From: Boletus sp. NGJ
Taxonomy: Eukaryota > Basidiomycota > Agaricomycetes > Boletales > Boletaceae
Assembly (NCBI GenBank): GCA_019096195.1
Contig: JAGTXK010000173.1
Span: 1 to 48,393, forward strand
DNA: 48,393 bases
Reading direction: 5' to 3'
The translations under genes were made by a program, and so were the position numbers. Of the stretch, positions 23,333 through 35,353 are shown in pieces (positions within the stretch are counted from its first letter, which is position 1; every line of letters begins with the position of its first letter). A model generated the notes under the pieces. It saw only the letters and a list, made by a program, of their open reading frames with translations. It was not told where the DNA came from and ran no database searches.

Positions 23333-25539
23333 TGGGCTGCCTACCCTTGCATGTTCATGCCACAGGGGGGACCAGGGGAGAGGGACAACCAAACTGCCAT
23401 GTTCATTATACTAGTAGTTGTTGACACTGGCGTTTGACACACTTAGTAAGGCCTCCATCACCTCTTCCATCTCCCAGCCCTTCCCAAGGAGCTCTAGAGC
23501 ACATTGTTTTATGTCGACGTTGATTGCGATACTTGAAACAAATGGCCGAAGAAATGGCCAAATATCAAGTGATTAGGCCAAGACAGCGGCAGGTGGGGAA
23601 TGTTACAAGTCGACACGGTTCGCATGGACCAACAATGCCAGCCATCTCGGGACGAGTCGACATGGAAACAGGAGCGGATGTCTGGTAAAATCCCATCGGC
23701 GTCAACGCCCTCCCGCTCTTCCCCGGCGTCCATTTTTCTCGGATTCCTCCGTCTCTTTAGATCGCGAGCAGCGCTAGTATACACGCCGTCGTAGGACGTA
23801 AAGGTAGGGGTGTTGACGCTAACCCTCAGGATGGGACAGAAGGAAAATGAAAATTTGGGAGCACTCCCCGTGCAGTTTCCGTGTTGTCAGTGACACTCAC
23901 TTGTCGCCCATGGGGAGCACTCACTCGGGTAGGTAGGTTCAGTTCTCAAGTCAGCAAAAGGGAATGTCATTCGGACCAAGACATTGGGCCAGCGGTCGTA
24001 ATTGCAGGACCAGTCGCAGCAACATATCTTGTCGTCTCCCCAGGAGGGTACCAGCTCTTCGGGAGGACTCTGCCAGCCTGGAAAGGGTGCTAAATTCAGC
24101 CCAGATCGTCCGCGGTTGCTTAGGTCGTTCGATCAGGTATGACCCGTTTGGTCGGCCAAAACACCCCCAACCCAATCGACAAAACAGGTTTCGTTCATGC
24201 CTGTCAGCGAGGATCGGCCAGGCTCATCGTGGATGTCTACTCGTTAACAACGCGAAATTCCAAATCGAGGTACCGAGTTGACGCCGAGACGCGACCCTGA
24301 TTCGATCTGATGGATCACCAAATTGAACCGACAGTGTCCTCAATGGTAACCTACACGCTTGCCTACTAGTACACGGGTTTCGTGGAGGCTAACGAAGTCG
24401 CCGAGTTCACAGAGAATCGAGCAGAGGCCGTCGCACGTGAAGGAGCGAGGTGAGACATCACCGCCATTCGAGCTGCCATGTCATTCACCTATCTCTTTGC
24501 AGGGAAAAACGCGCTCCTTCGCGAATGGTTGGCCCCGGAGGAACTCGAAGCATCAGGCAGTAATGCAGGTGAGCTGTTCGAAATCGCGTCAAAAAAATGC
24601 CGTGTGTTAATCGGAACTGTAGAGTCGAGCGAACCCGACGAGACCTGGAACTGTGCATGTATCACATCAACTACTGTGTTTTGCCTCTGTCTGGAAAACA
24701 AATGCCAGGTCGGACGAGCAGTCGAAACTGATCATTCTCGAGGCTATAAAAACCGAAATCAGCAATCTTGCTTGGGAGGAGAAGTGGTGAAGGAATTGGG
24801 CAAGGGCGTGCAAGCAGATGACCCACTGGCACGAACTTGTCCTGAATACGAAGAAGTCCTCAGGCACGAAAAAAGCTCGTCCATGAAATTGCACTTCGTT
24901 ACGCCGTACCTCCCCATCCACCAAACGGAAAACGCTCCCAAAAATGTCTGCATGCATCAGGCTAGGCCGAGTGTGTTATGAAAGATCCGTCGAACATCTA
25001 TGGGTGAGATCTCCAGTGCAAATATATAGGTTTTCAGTGTGAATGATTGTAAAACTGTGAGGAGAGCAATACAATCCAAGACGAAGGAAAGATCCTAGGA
25101 GATGGGTCAAGCAACCATGTGAGACGCATAATGAGGATAACCAACTTACTACATTTCCATCCAGGTCTATCTGAATCTTCAAAGAGGCCTTTAAGTGTAA
25201 GCGAACGGAGATATAAATTCTTCCATGCGGGATCAGCAAACATGCGTCGGACCATGTCTCGAGCTTCCATATCGGCGGAAAGTCAGTGTCGAGAGAGACT
25301 GGGGTGCTTGTATGAGGAAGGTATGCACCTGCCCGGGGTACGACAGCTGGCTCAGGAGAATGGGCCACCGGAAGCAGAAGTGGACCTCTATGAGACCAGA
25401 CTGGGGGAGCCAATCAATCAGCTTAATGGAAGAACGAGGAATCCATGACAAGAGTACCTAGGTACTGAGGATGTATGGCGACAGGCAGGCGATGCCCGTC
25501 CCAACCAGTCACTTGAAAACGAGACAGCTTGATGCGACT
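23333..25539. other. Unassigned sequence with possible gene remnants
   Basis: At 24,220-24,640 (+) consecutive frames read LLVNNAKFQIE, then (after a GT/AG-bounded gap 24,270-24,369) YTGFVEANEVAEFTENRAEA, then GKNALLREWLAPEELEASGS and SKKCRVLIGTVESSEPDE. The phases of the last two pieces do not match across the 24,450-24,502 gap, so an intact gene is unlikely. On the minus strand 25,270-25,140 reads MVRRMFADPAWKN, possibly another relic. I recognise neither family. Confidence 0.35.
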
Positions 25540-28453
25540 CTCAATTATGGGTCTGCGCCGACACCCCTGACGGACAATATTGTAACATGACGCCGTGTGC
25601 CGGGAATTCTTCCAGGTATTGTGGAGGTCCAGACCGTCTCAACGTGTACAAAAATACAGGTCGGACCACTTCCACAGGAGGTGGTGGGACGGGTACGCCG
25701 TCGCCTGTGACAAGTGGACTCCCAGGAACATGGACATATGCTGGATGCTGGATGGACAACGCCAACGGACGGGTACTCTGAGTCGGAGATGAATACGACA
25801 GTGACAACATGACGGTCGAGAGCTGCAGCGCAAGCAACTTCACGGTCGCTGGGATCGACTATCATAGCGCGCAATGCTGTAAGTGACATCCTTTTTCATT
25901 TTCGTCCACGCTGAGTGCTGAATGAGTAGCTTGTCCATTTCCCCAGTCTGTGACGACTGTAACATGGTTTGGGGAGTAAGCATGGTCCGTGGCGCCAGGT
26001 CCGTTGGCTAAAGCCTATAAGGACAAGGTCAGGTCGGAGGCATGTGGTGGCCCTAACCTCCTCTTAGTATACATGGAGTCGACGGGCAACATCACTGCGC
26101 TCCCCGTTCCTACGATTAAAAATACAAGCCTTCCTGGTTCGTGGACATACAAAGGATGTCTCGCGTGGGTGGCCATACTCTATTAAAATTGGCATCCCCT
26201 GAATCCACGTTATTCAACAGTGAGCTGTCGAACGGAAACAGAATGCTCCCATACGAGATGGACTGGACGACGAACAACACGGTTGAAACTTGGCTGACCC
26301 AGTGCGCTGCATATGGATATCCAGCTGCTGGATTGGAGTATGGAGAACAGTGCTGTGAGTCTCTATCTCCTCCCTTCACGTTTGCATGTTGTTGACTTGG
26401 AAGTAGTCTGTGGTGACGTCTCCGATGTGACTACCAACGGCGGGACGTACGTCGACAATTCGGAGTGTAACATGGCTTGTTCCGGGGACCCAATTTACTT
26501 GTGTGGAGGGCCGGGCAGGTTGACAACTTGCTGCTGGACTGGGACCCCGCTGTACGTCTGGAACACCCCGGAAAATATGAGGCAAGTATCCGAAATAACT
26601 TGCACCCTCGGGTAGCTAAGAGGCTCGTGACCACCAGTTCCTCATTGGCGGACTTGTCGTACCCTTGAATGCGACTGTGGGCGTCAGCAACACGGTGGGG
26701 AACATCTGAGTACGCCCAACTCGACTGGCGCCTATGAGTTGGATATCAGCCTGGCAGACAACTACAAGTTGGCGTGGCGCGAGATGCATGTCCAGACGGA
26801 CGTGTTTTGTTCGGGGAGCATCATCCTCCTGATAAAGGCGCCCGACAGATCAACGCCGCTGGATGGTCGCTCACGTCAACGTATGGTGTGAGGCTGTACT
26901 ACCCGGATGGAGGTCCGGGGGTGAACGGGACGAACGATTGGGGAGAGAACGTCAATGAACTCTCGCTTCAGGTTTTTTTGGCAGTCCGACGTTGACCCTG
27001 TTGAAGGCTTTACATCATGGCTTTACCCAACAGCGATGATGATGCCCAATGGCAGTATCCTCGTCGTTGGTGGGGAGATTTGGTCCACCCGAACCAACTT
27101 TGGAGATTCTCCCGAAGCCACCGGGGTGCAATACAACCGTCACGCTCGACTACTTGCGAGGAACGGACCCAAACAACTTGTACCCATTTTTGCTGGTACT
27201 TTCGAGCGGACGGATATTCATCGGTGAGGACGCGATACCCCTATAATGATGAACGGGTCCATACTGAAACTCGGGTGGGGTGCATGTCAGGATACTATAA
27301 CCAGGTGCGCATTCTAGACCCGGTGATGTTTGATACAGACGTGGTGCTACCCAACATGCCGGGTGCAGTGAACAACTTCCTGGCGGGTCGTAACTATCCG
27401 ATGCAAGGAACGTCGATGCTCCTCCCTCAATACGCGCCTTACACGGACCAGATAGAGAATCTGATTTGCGGTGGGTCAACGCCTGGTGCTGGTATCGCAC
27501 TCGATAACTGCATCACCATCGCACCCGAGGTCGAATCCGACATGGACGCTGGAACGAATGGTGCGTGCACGCGTAGTATGCTACCGTAGAGGGTGTTTGC
27601 CTGATGTGGGTGGTCTAGCCATCGAAGAGAGTAATGCCGTGTATGGTCACGCTTCCGGACGGGTAAGCCAGCCAGCATTGACGCCCAAGACACGTGTCGT
27701 GCGTGAGGAATACTAACAAAACTATACAGGACGTACATGATCCTGAATGGGGCTCATCAAGGGGTCGCTGGATCCGGACTGGCAAGCGATCCCACTTCAA
27801 CGCGCTCCTATACGACCCATCAAAGCCCGTCGGTCAAAGGATGTCAATACTTTCGTTGCACGGCTTCATCACTCTGAGGCGATGCTCCTCCCTGATGGCC
27901 GGGTTTTGGTGTCGGGGGCGGATCCACAGACGTACTACCCTAACGGATCGTACAGTATGTGTATCCAGAGGAGTTCCGGATCGAGGTATACATCCCTTGT
28001 ATCTCCAACCAGGGATTCCAGCAACCGACGATTACGATTACGGAAACGGACTGGGCATACAGCGGACAGTACACAATTGATGTGACGCTTTTCCAAGGAA
28101 CGACGAGTACAATGTACGTGTCTCTCATCGCCGGTGGGTCGGTCCCCTTGGTGCTGCTCGTCTGAGAGATCCGAACGATTTCTGATGAATGTAACTGACA
28201 CACAGCTTCGTCGGGCACTCACGGCACCGTCATGAGCGGCGGGCGTATCCTCTTTCCAGAGTTTTCTTGCGCAAGGACGACGTGTACGATCACGGCGCCG
28301 CCCAACGCGTACGTGTCCTCGTCATGTTGGCATCAGCTGTTCGTGCGGGACGGTCCGACGCCGTCGCACCCAGCGTGGGTCCGAATTGGGGGAGATCCGG
28401 CGGAGCTTGGAAACTGGCCAAATTTCCCAGATTTCACGTTGCCTGGTGTTTGA
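25540..28453 (+). pseudogene. Decayed tandem copy of the WSC copper radical oxidase
   Basis: Exons and introns of the intact oxidase at 19,494-22,462 are recognisable in order, with an extra upstream half WSC domain (CADTPDGQYCNMTPC, CGGPDRLNVYKN) and no start codon or signal peptide. Lesions: TGA in frame at 25,779-25,781; a 12-nt loss in the first full WSC domain that removes the residues between two cysteines; a larger loss around 25,950-26,035; a net 17-nt loss near 26,691 and a 1-nt loss near 26,826, both shifting frame; loss of the 3' splice site near 27,013; and an insertion near 27,940. The equivalent of catalytic Tyr609 is His (CAT, 27,867-27,869), while the distal His (TPSHPAW) persists. 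The GC intron donor is kept. It ends at the same LPGV-stop as the parent. Confidence 0.93.
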
Positions 28454-29549
28454 ACGCGACAGGACGGCACAGGGCCGCAGCACGATATTCATTTCCGATA
28501 CCCTGCATATGGTTTGTTTTTTGCTTATCTCGCACTTTGCGACTTTCTCGTTGCCGCTCTCGGCGTGGGGGCGATTTGGTAGAGCTTGGGAATGATTGGC
28601 TGGATTATCCAGGTTCTACGTTCTTTTGGGTTTGAAGGGGGATGGTTCTTGTTACTTGTTTCTTTGGTTCAATGGGATATTATTGGGTTTGGGTATGGTG
28701 ACCTCGATGCTCGTCTACACAAGTAATTGATCATGAGCACGATGTCGTGGCAGCCATCGAGGGATATAGGATGACCGAATAAATCGACGTCAACGAGCTC
28801 AGGTCCCTGGGAGTGCACACGCGCAGTATTTTAAGATGCCACAAAGCTATGCATGGCGGACGACATTCCCCAGGAGCAGCCGTGGTCACTCGCACGTATG
28901 AATTGGCTGCTCGGCGCACCCTATAAAAAGGACGTGATTCCTGGCCCATGGTGCACCATGCACGTTCGTGGCTGCTGCAACTGACGAGGACGACGTCAAC
29001 TTGTCCATTGAGCCCGCTTGTCATGTACAACCCGTATTCAGACAGGGACAGGACGGGGGGACTGGTTGAAATTAAAATTGAAAAACGGCTGGGGCGTTTG
29101 GGGCAAAACGATCTTTGTCTGTGGCCCGGGGATGGTGTTCCGGAGGTACTTTACTGGAACGCAAAGTGGCTGCCATGACGCTGCTCACCTCGGCGCATCT
29201 ATTATCGTGGGAACGTCACCACTGGATTTGTCCGCCGTGAACCCAACACGACGACCATCTAGCGCTGACGAGGCCGGTAATCTAGTCAGGCATGGGGCGA
29301 CGTTCAGAGTAATTGCTGTAAAACGGAATCAACACATAGATGCTCAGCGCTCACCTTCCGCTGCGTCACCGGCATTCGAGAGGGATTGGTCTATCTGTGT
29401 ACCGACGGATGGATAAGTTATAACTAGCATGGTACATGGCTCTTCAGCACAAAATCGGAACGGAACACTATGTAGGCTGTTAATCTATAAGCGTGGTGAA
29501 TTCCAGAGGTTTCGTCTGGGACGCACCGATGACAAGCGGGTCGGCGCTT
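28454..29549. other. Intergenic, no supported gene
   Basis: Contains a TATAAAA-like box (ctataaaaag, about 28,921) and a plus-strand frame starting at 28,948, but that frame shows no recognisable motif and the context does not support it. Confidence 0.4.
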
Positions 29550-29852
29550 CTAGTGGCTATGACTGCGCATAGGGGGGTGCGAGGATGGTTGTTGGGTATT
29601 CGATAGAAGCGGGTCTCGTTCCTCTTGGGGGTCGTCTAATGGGACGTGTCTCTGGCATCTTGTACAAGAACAACGACACAGTGTCTCGGTGCATGCATGT
29701 TCTGGAACGGACCCAGAGTCTCCGTCAGGTCCATCGACGGGGGCAAGGTGGTACTCACGGGTGGATGAAAAGTCGGTACATATGCCAGTGAGCACGTCGA
29801 GACAAGCAGTGACAGCCAAGGCACAGCACGTACCGATGACTTGGTCAAACAT
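29550..29852 (-). CDS. Possible small Cys-rich protein
   Basis: From ATG 29852 the minus strand reads a hydrophobic, Cys-containing segment (MFDQVIGTCCALAVTACLDV), a GT-AG intron candidate (29,758-29,702, 57 nt, so in frame either way), then a second Cys cluster CTETLCRCSCTRCQR and a charged tail containing EERDPLLS, ending at 29,550. Spliced length 81 aa. Two Cys clusters around a short hydrophobic stretch and a polar Pro/Gln tail resemble small membrane-associated Cys-rich proteins of mushrooms, but I cannot name the family. It could also be a chance frame. Low confidence. Confidence 0.35.
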   Translation of the reverse strand: MFDQVIGTCCALAVTACLDVLTGICTDFSSTREYHLAPVDGPDGDSGSVPEHACTETLCRCSCTRCQRHVPLDDPQEERDPLLSNTQQPSSHPPMRSHSH

Positions 29853-30027
29853 TCCCGACCAAGCTGTGGGCGGTAGCGAACTACTCAAGGGGCCACCGCC
29901 TTTGGATGCGGCTCGGGGAGTGCTGACATAATGAGGTTGTTTATTAGGGGGGATCGAATCACACGGACACCTCCCTTGCCAACACCCCCCCACAGACTCA
30001 TTGCCTATCACGAAACTGGCGTACATC

Positions 30028-31348
30028 ATGGCAGGAACAAACGTATGCTTTCCCCTCGTCCTTTTTACCCCACTTCCACCTCACAGCGACACACTTGGTC
30101 CTTCTCAGACACCCGCACCCAACAAGCTTGCCATGTCCCGCGCTCTCGGTGCCGCATTTCTCAGCCATCAAGTCGAACAGCTCGAAAAGTCTGTCACTCG
30201 TGGCCCTGCGTCTGGAAATTGGAGAGATCGACGTCAGCCACAAGCAGACTTGGGTGTGCCCCATCCCAACCCGAATCGCCGCAGTGCCATCGTCCATGGC
30301 GCAAAGCCGCGCACCGCATCAGGACAGAAACAGGCCAAGAAAGAGCACACTGACAGGGAGCGAGACCATCCAGATCCGAAACACAGGGAAAGGGAAAAAC
30401 CACGCAAGATAAGCGACAGCGTGGCGGACAAGGATGCAGATCTCGTCGTTGTCGATGCAAGCGTCTTGGTGCATGCACTTCACCAGGTCAAAAAGTGGTG
30501 CAGGGAAGGTCGTGAAGAGATTGTTATCGTCCCACTCGAAGGTCGGTCATAGATTTCCCACAATTGGCTTTGGCGCTCACGGAGCCGGCGTAGCACTCAA
30601 CACCTTGGACCTTCTCAAGAAGGGCACAAGTTCACTCGCCCAGAGAGCCCGCTCCGCCTCTAGGATCTTGGAGGCACAGGTCGGAACAAATCCCCGCATT
30701 AGAGTCCAGCGTGATGATGCTTTTGTACCGTGGGACCAAATTGAGTTCAGAGATCCCGCCCCCGACGACGATAAGGAAAAATCCCCCTCTCAGACCCTCC
30801 ATCTATCCGGATCTCCAGAGTGGGTCAGAAGAATGATATGCTGCGCCCGCTGGGAAGTCGACCATGCCGCCTCGACCCTTGATAAGCAAGCTGTCAAGGA
30901 CCCCAAGGTCATTCTCGCCGTCCTGTCTCCCGCATCAGTCCAAGCACAGGTCGATAGGGCTGTCCCTGACTCTAACACCGAGTTATCCTCTCCTGTCCCG
31001 CTTCCAGCACCCAGCCCTCATTTCCACAGGTATGAGCCTCGTTCGGCTGGTATTCTGATTGGTCATTGGGCAGCGCGTGCTGGCATCCCGACACTCGAGT
31101 TCGAGCCGATTCCCGTGCCGTCTGCTTCTCCTGCACAGCATCGAGGTGCCGAAGACGACGAGAGAGGTAAACGACCGACAGGACGCGGTAGGATCAACTC
31201 GCACAGTGCCAGTGGCCCTACCCCTGCGCGTGGGACGGGTCTCGTCGAACGTCCGCCCGCTGTCATGCAGATGATGGAGGTGATCGCTCAACCCAGCAAG
31301 GTCGTCAGGGTCTTGGCGAGGGGTGAGAAACTGGACCCCGACCCATGA
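30028..31348 (+). CDS. PIN-domain-like protein, 400 aa
   Basis: Three exons (30028-30042, 30109-30541, 30594-31348) sum to 401 codons. The first exon is only 15 nt (MAGTN). Residues 40-110 are basic and low complexity. The core starts at 117 with LVVVDASVLVHAL, whose Asp121 looks like the first acidic residue of a PIN nuclease fold, followed by WCREGREEIVIVPLEALNTLD and DLLKKGTSSLAQRARSASRI, a typical strand-helix layout. The second half includes EWVRRMICCARWE and a conserved end VERPPAVMQMMEVI, VVRVLARGEKLDP. I recall similar proteins as uncharacterised PIN-like proteins in basidiomycetes. PIN domains usually act as Mg2+-dependent RNases in RNA turnover, but the full acidic set was not verified here. 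Intact reading frame. Confidence 0.8.
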
Positions 31349-32244
31349 TCGCTAACGGAACGGCTACATGAAAGGTGCTACATTTTTCCATCCCCTCTAC
31401 GACATTCGAGAGCTAACGATATCCGCCTATAGAACAATTCGAGTCTCGAGCTTCAGGACTTACCTGTTTCTTCCTCTCCATGGCGATAGTAGACAGGGAC
31501 ACTGTTGTGTCTTGCCAGGCTGCAGAGTCTTGCCTTTGCAAGAGCACCTGGATAAGACTGCCCATCGTCCGTCGAGGACAATTCGTGTGCACTTTAACGC
31601 TCTGGTGATCGAACGCTCGTTCCAGGGGGGTTGTTTTGTTTAACCGTGGGGCTGTTGCTTGTTGCCATCATGAACCCATGTGCTCCTGGACATCATGCGA
31701 ATCCCTATATATCGTTCCGAACCTTTACCGAATGCGAGTCTTGTCATGGATATATGTGATCCAAATTTACACTGTATTCTACCCAAGCTTGGTGTAGAGT
31801 TTTGTCAAGTTCCCCCGCTCGTGAGTCAAGATTGTGTACATGTTGACATGGCCACTCGATGGTTGCTAGGAAGTGTGCTTTGTTTATTTCCAAGGCTGTA
31901 GCCAAACAACCACAGCGGGAGCAAAATTGACACCATGTGGGAAGAAAAGAACAAATCCGCTTTCTCGCCTCCCTGCTCATTGGATGAGGATTCGCTTGCG
32001 TTCAGTTCTGCTCCGCGAGCCCCCTCATGTGGGACATTTTAACGCAACCGGCAACTGGTCGGATCAATCTTTCAGTATTCTCACTGTCAATCATCTACCC
32101 TTTTATTTTGCGCCTCCGATTTCCGATCACTGACATTTCGACACGTCCCCGGGGTATATTTTCTTTCCCCCTCCTTCCCTCCGTACGTTCATCTGGGTTC
32201 CTCCCCTCTGAAACTAAAAGTGCCACCGAGGACGCTCAGCTTGG
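31349..32244. other. Intergenic, promoter of the DUF6533 gene
   Basis: No supported gene. A TA-rich box (ggtatattttc, about 32,152) lies about 90 nt before the DUF6533 ATG, followed by a C/T-rich tract, as in many fungal promoters. Confidence 0.45.
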
Positions 32245-34003
32245 ATGGCGTCACTCAATGCACTCGATATTCAACGAATCGAAGCGTCGGAGTATGTAAG
32301 CGGTGAGTACTGTTCATGCCCTTGTTCCTTCAGCGAAATAACAATTGCCTATCTGTCTTTGAAAATACCTGTCCTCGACATGCTCTAGCGGTCGGGCTGG
32401 TGGTGGGTTCTCGTCCTATCCAACGTTCCGGGACTGTTTATGACCTTCTCTGGTCGACATGTTCGTTGCCATACCATCACACGCTTGCTACCCTTTCCTC
32501 CGTGCCTCTGTGTGTGCGGTAGATTATGCTCTGGGATCACATCCTCACTTTTCCGGATGAAGTGCAGTTCATTTGGAGGGCAAAACCATCAATACCCAAG
32601 GTCTTGTTCTTGTTCAACCGTTATGTGGTCCCGTTTGTGATGATCGTTCAATCATATGGTGAGCGAGGGCGATCGTCCGATCGCTGCCAGATGGTTCCTC
32701 ATGCTTCGATCCCGTCTTACTTGCCAGATTTTAGTGGTTCGGCGCCATCCCTATCTCTCCCGGTGAGCACTTTCCGATTCGTTCTGTTGAGATGGTGCTT
32801 ATCAACCTCGTACAGTTGTGAGTGGATTGTCGTGATAATGTGCACCGTCTATCATCTGATGCATTGTCTTTTGTTCTCAGTTGCAAAGCTTGGTATGCCA
32901 TCACGGTGGCCGTTGGTATGCTGTCCATCGCGACGAGCAATTGTAAGTCATGCGCTTGTTTTCCAGAATGCCGGCCGCGGGCTCCTGTGGCTGATCAAAA
33001 TCCGAAATACGACAGTCTTGGTATTGCTCCGATTGTGGGTCCTTTGGAATCGGTCCCCGCGGTTGATGTTGGGTACCCTGACGTTCTATGTCGTGACCCA
33101 AATCGTCTCCCTGGGTTGTGCGGGCTATGTCATACACGAGATGCTCCGTGCGTGTATTTATGTTTGTCTCCATCTATCCACGTCGCTCATCCTACGTCCA
33201 CTTTATCGGGCCTCCAGCCACACTCGCCATTGAACCGTTTTTGCGCGTCTGCCTACCCACGGTCAAACCCAAGTTGATGATGCTATGGTCTCCTGGTGTA
33301 CGCTATAGCCGTTGCATGTCATTGGGCGATGTCATGTTCATGCATGCTTCCTTTACTCCCTCAGATTGCATTTGAAGTCATGGTTTTCTTGATGACGGTG
33401 TGCAATGCACTCGATCGACCGCGATCACGGCATACCCACATGACCAAAATCATGTATCGGGATGGAAGCATGTACTTTTTCGTGCGTGTTCTTCTTTCCT
33501 GTTGTGCAGAACGCAGCTTATACGCATCTAATAGGGCTTATTCGGTAAATCCCTCGTCGAATGATATCTCCCCTCTGACGTAGCTGTCTTTCAGCATTAC
33601 GTGTGACCAACATGGTGTTGTGTGTCGCTGCACCGGTAAGCCGCAACCGTCCATCCAAGTTGGTGGGCTTGATCTGATGTGATTTCGCGGGATTCTTTAG
33701 ATGTCACTTATGTTCTTGGGCATCTTGTAGGTGTCCTGTGCTTGTGCTTTGTGTTCGTCTCGTATTGTGGTCATCTGACATGACATTATCACTACCACAC
33801 GTAGCTTCATCTGGAGCGTCACCAACATTACACTCGCCCGTCTCATTCTCAACCTGCGTCGCATATCGAGCAATGCGTGCGACGAAACGGAAAATGAACT
33901 ATCAGACGATGTCAAGAATGGCGTGGAATACACGGAATTGCCCGAGTTGCGAAGAAAGTATGATGAACAGGATCTGGAACTGCAGCTCAGGATGTCGTCG
34001 TGA
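32245..34003 (+). CDS. DUF6533 multi-pass membrane protein, micro-exon-rich
   Basis: The model needs 13 exons for 303 aa: 32245-32302, 32389-32402, 32523-32658, 32728-32762, 32816-32817, 32881-32942, 33016-33147, 33218-33297, 33365-33481, 33535-33544, 33595-33635, 33701-33726, 33805-34003. The DUF6533 signature IMLWDHILTFPDEVQFIW is followed by LFLFNRYVVPF, FCKAWYAITVAVGML, SNFLVLLRLWVLWNRSPRL, LMMLWSPGIAFEVMVFLMTV, ALRVTNMVL, FIWSVTNITLARLILNLRR and a charged cytoplasmic tail ending RMSS. These give about seven hydrophobic segments. The function of the family is unknown; it is highly expanded in Agaricomycetes. Exons of 14, 2 and 10 nt are required to keep frame and family motifs. The 2-nt exon (TT between acag and gtgagt) restores the conserved Phe before CKAWY and could alternatively mark a frameshift. 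Confidence 0.85.
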
Positions 34004-35353
34004 GGGATTGGGAGTGCCGCCCTTTTTTTCTCTTCTTTACACTAATTTTTCTCACTCCGTTTCCACTCTCCTCCCTCATTTCCCCTCATTCTCTCATTCC
34101 ATGGTGATCCAGTTCGCTGTTCGGCCCCCCACTCCCTTTGCATACCCACGTCCGCAGTAACTTGGAGCACCCATTCACATCGACGCTTGACTCAGAGAAG
34201 AAAGAACCACAGGCTACGCTCCGCTTATTCATCCAGCGTTTCAGGTCCTCCCTACCCCTCCCCCACATTCTCCATCCTCTTCAACGCCGAGCGTTTCTCT
34301 CGCTCGCATGATCTTTGTCGATAACGCTTGTGTAAGGTGTGCCGGCAGTGTGTATCTAGTATATCATAGACCATCGTCCCATCACCCGTCATTTCATGTT
34401 CATCGATCATTGATCCTCCATCATTTCATCCCGCCCTTTTTTTCCGTTCTTTTTTTTTCCTTTGTGTATGTATAATTTTTGTCGGGGATCGCACGATGGG
34501 ACTCATTATCGCGTAAGGTCATGGACGGGGTTGGGTGGCACACAGACGAGGGCGTGATACCAGCGAAAGTGTGGGTACCGGTGAGTGTGACTCGGAAGCA
34601 AGTACACGAGATGAAGCTTCACTGCAGAGGTGAGAAAAGATGTACAGTACCGTATCGAGGCGTCGTCAAGGAAACTTTTTTTGGGTCGCGCGCGAATGAT
34701 CGGGGTGATTATGTCGAGTTTGCATGTTCAATGGGAACCCGGTCAGCGCGTAGTTCGGCTTGGGATTTGCGTTTCACCAGAAAAAAAGCACTAGGTTATG
34801 CCACTGGTGGATTCTTCAGAGTCTCTACAAGGACTATAATACCAGCTGTACTTGGCAGGCATGGCGGGATTAGAGAACAGTTACCTGAAAGCACCTAACC
34901 TGAAATTTTTTGTGGTCTCGGGCGGTGTCAAGGCCGCAGTGTGCTTTAAGAAGCACTCGGGTCAGGTTCGCTGACGCCAATCCCATGCTGGCAGAACAAG
35001 GTCTGGACAGCGTATTAGATCGTCAATGCACAACACCGAGACGGCAGCGCGAACAGAAAGCAAACTCTGGAGTAAAAGGAGCGCGATGTGGAGTGAGGGC
35101 ATGGTTTGAAGCGAACAGTTTGCAAATCAAGCAGTCTAACTTACCTGAATCCGGACGAGTTCGTTTAGAGAATATTGTACAGTGCTAGTCGACACCAATC
35201 CTAAGTAAAAAATAGTTTGCTTGGCATTCACATTCCAGGATTAGTCGAAGTATAGTAAGCCGTGCGCCACCGGCCATGCACCGTCCCGCTGGCATCACGA
35301 CGGTTGCTTGCTCCAAACAGGCTGACACTGAGACGTCCTAACTTACTACCATC
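34004..35353. other. Intergenic between DUF6533 and PLC genes
   Basis: T-rich tracts (34,434-34,460) and a 139-codon plus frame at 34,479-34,898 without recognisable motifs. Nothing else supported. Confidence 0.45.

Noticed and set aside
25119-25461. Plus- and minus-strand frames upstream of the dead oxidase
   Set aside because: Overlapping frames on both strands without motifs; at most a relic on the minus strand.
34479-34898. 139-codon plus-strand frame
   Set aside because: No motif, no splice-consistent extension, lies in T-rich intergenic sequence.
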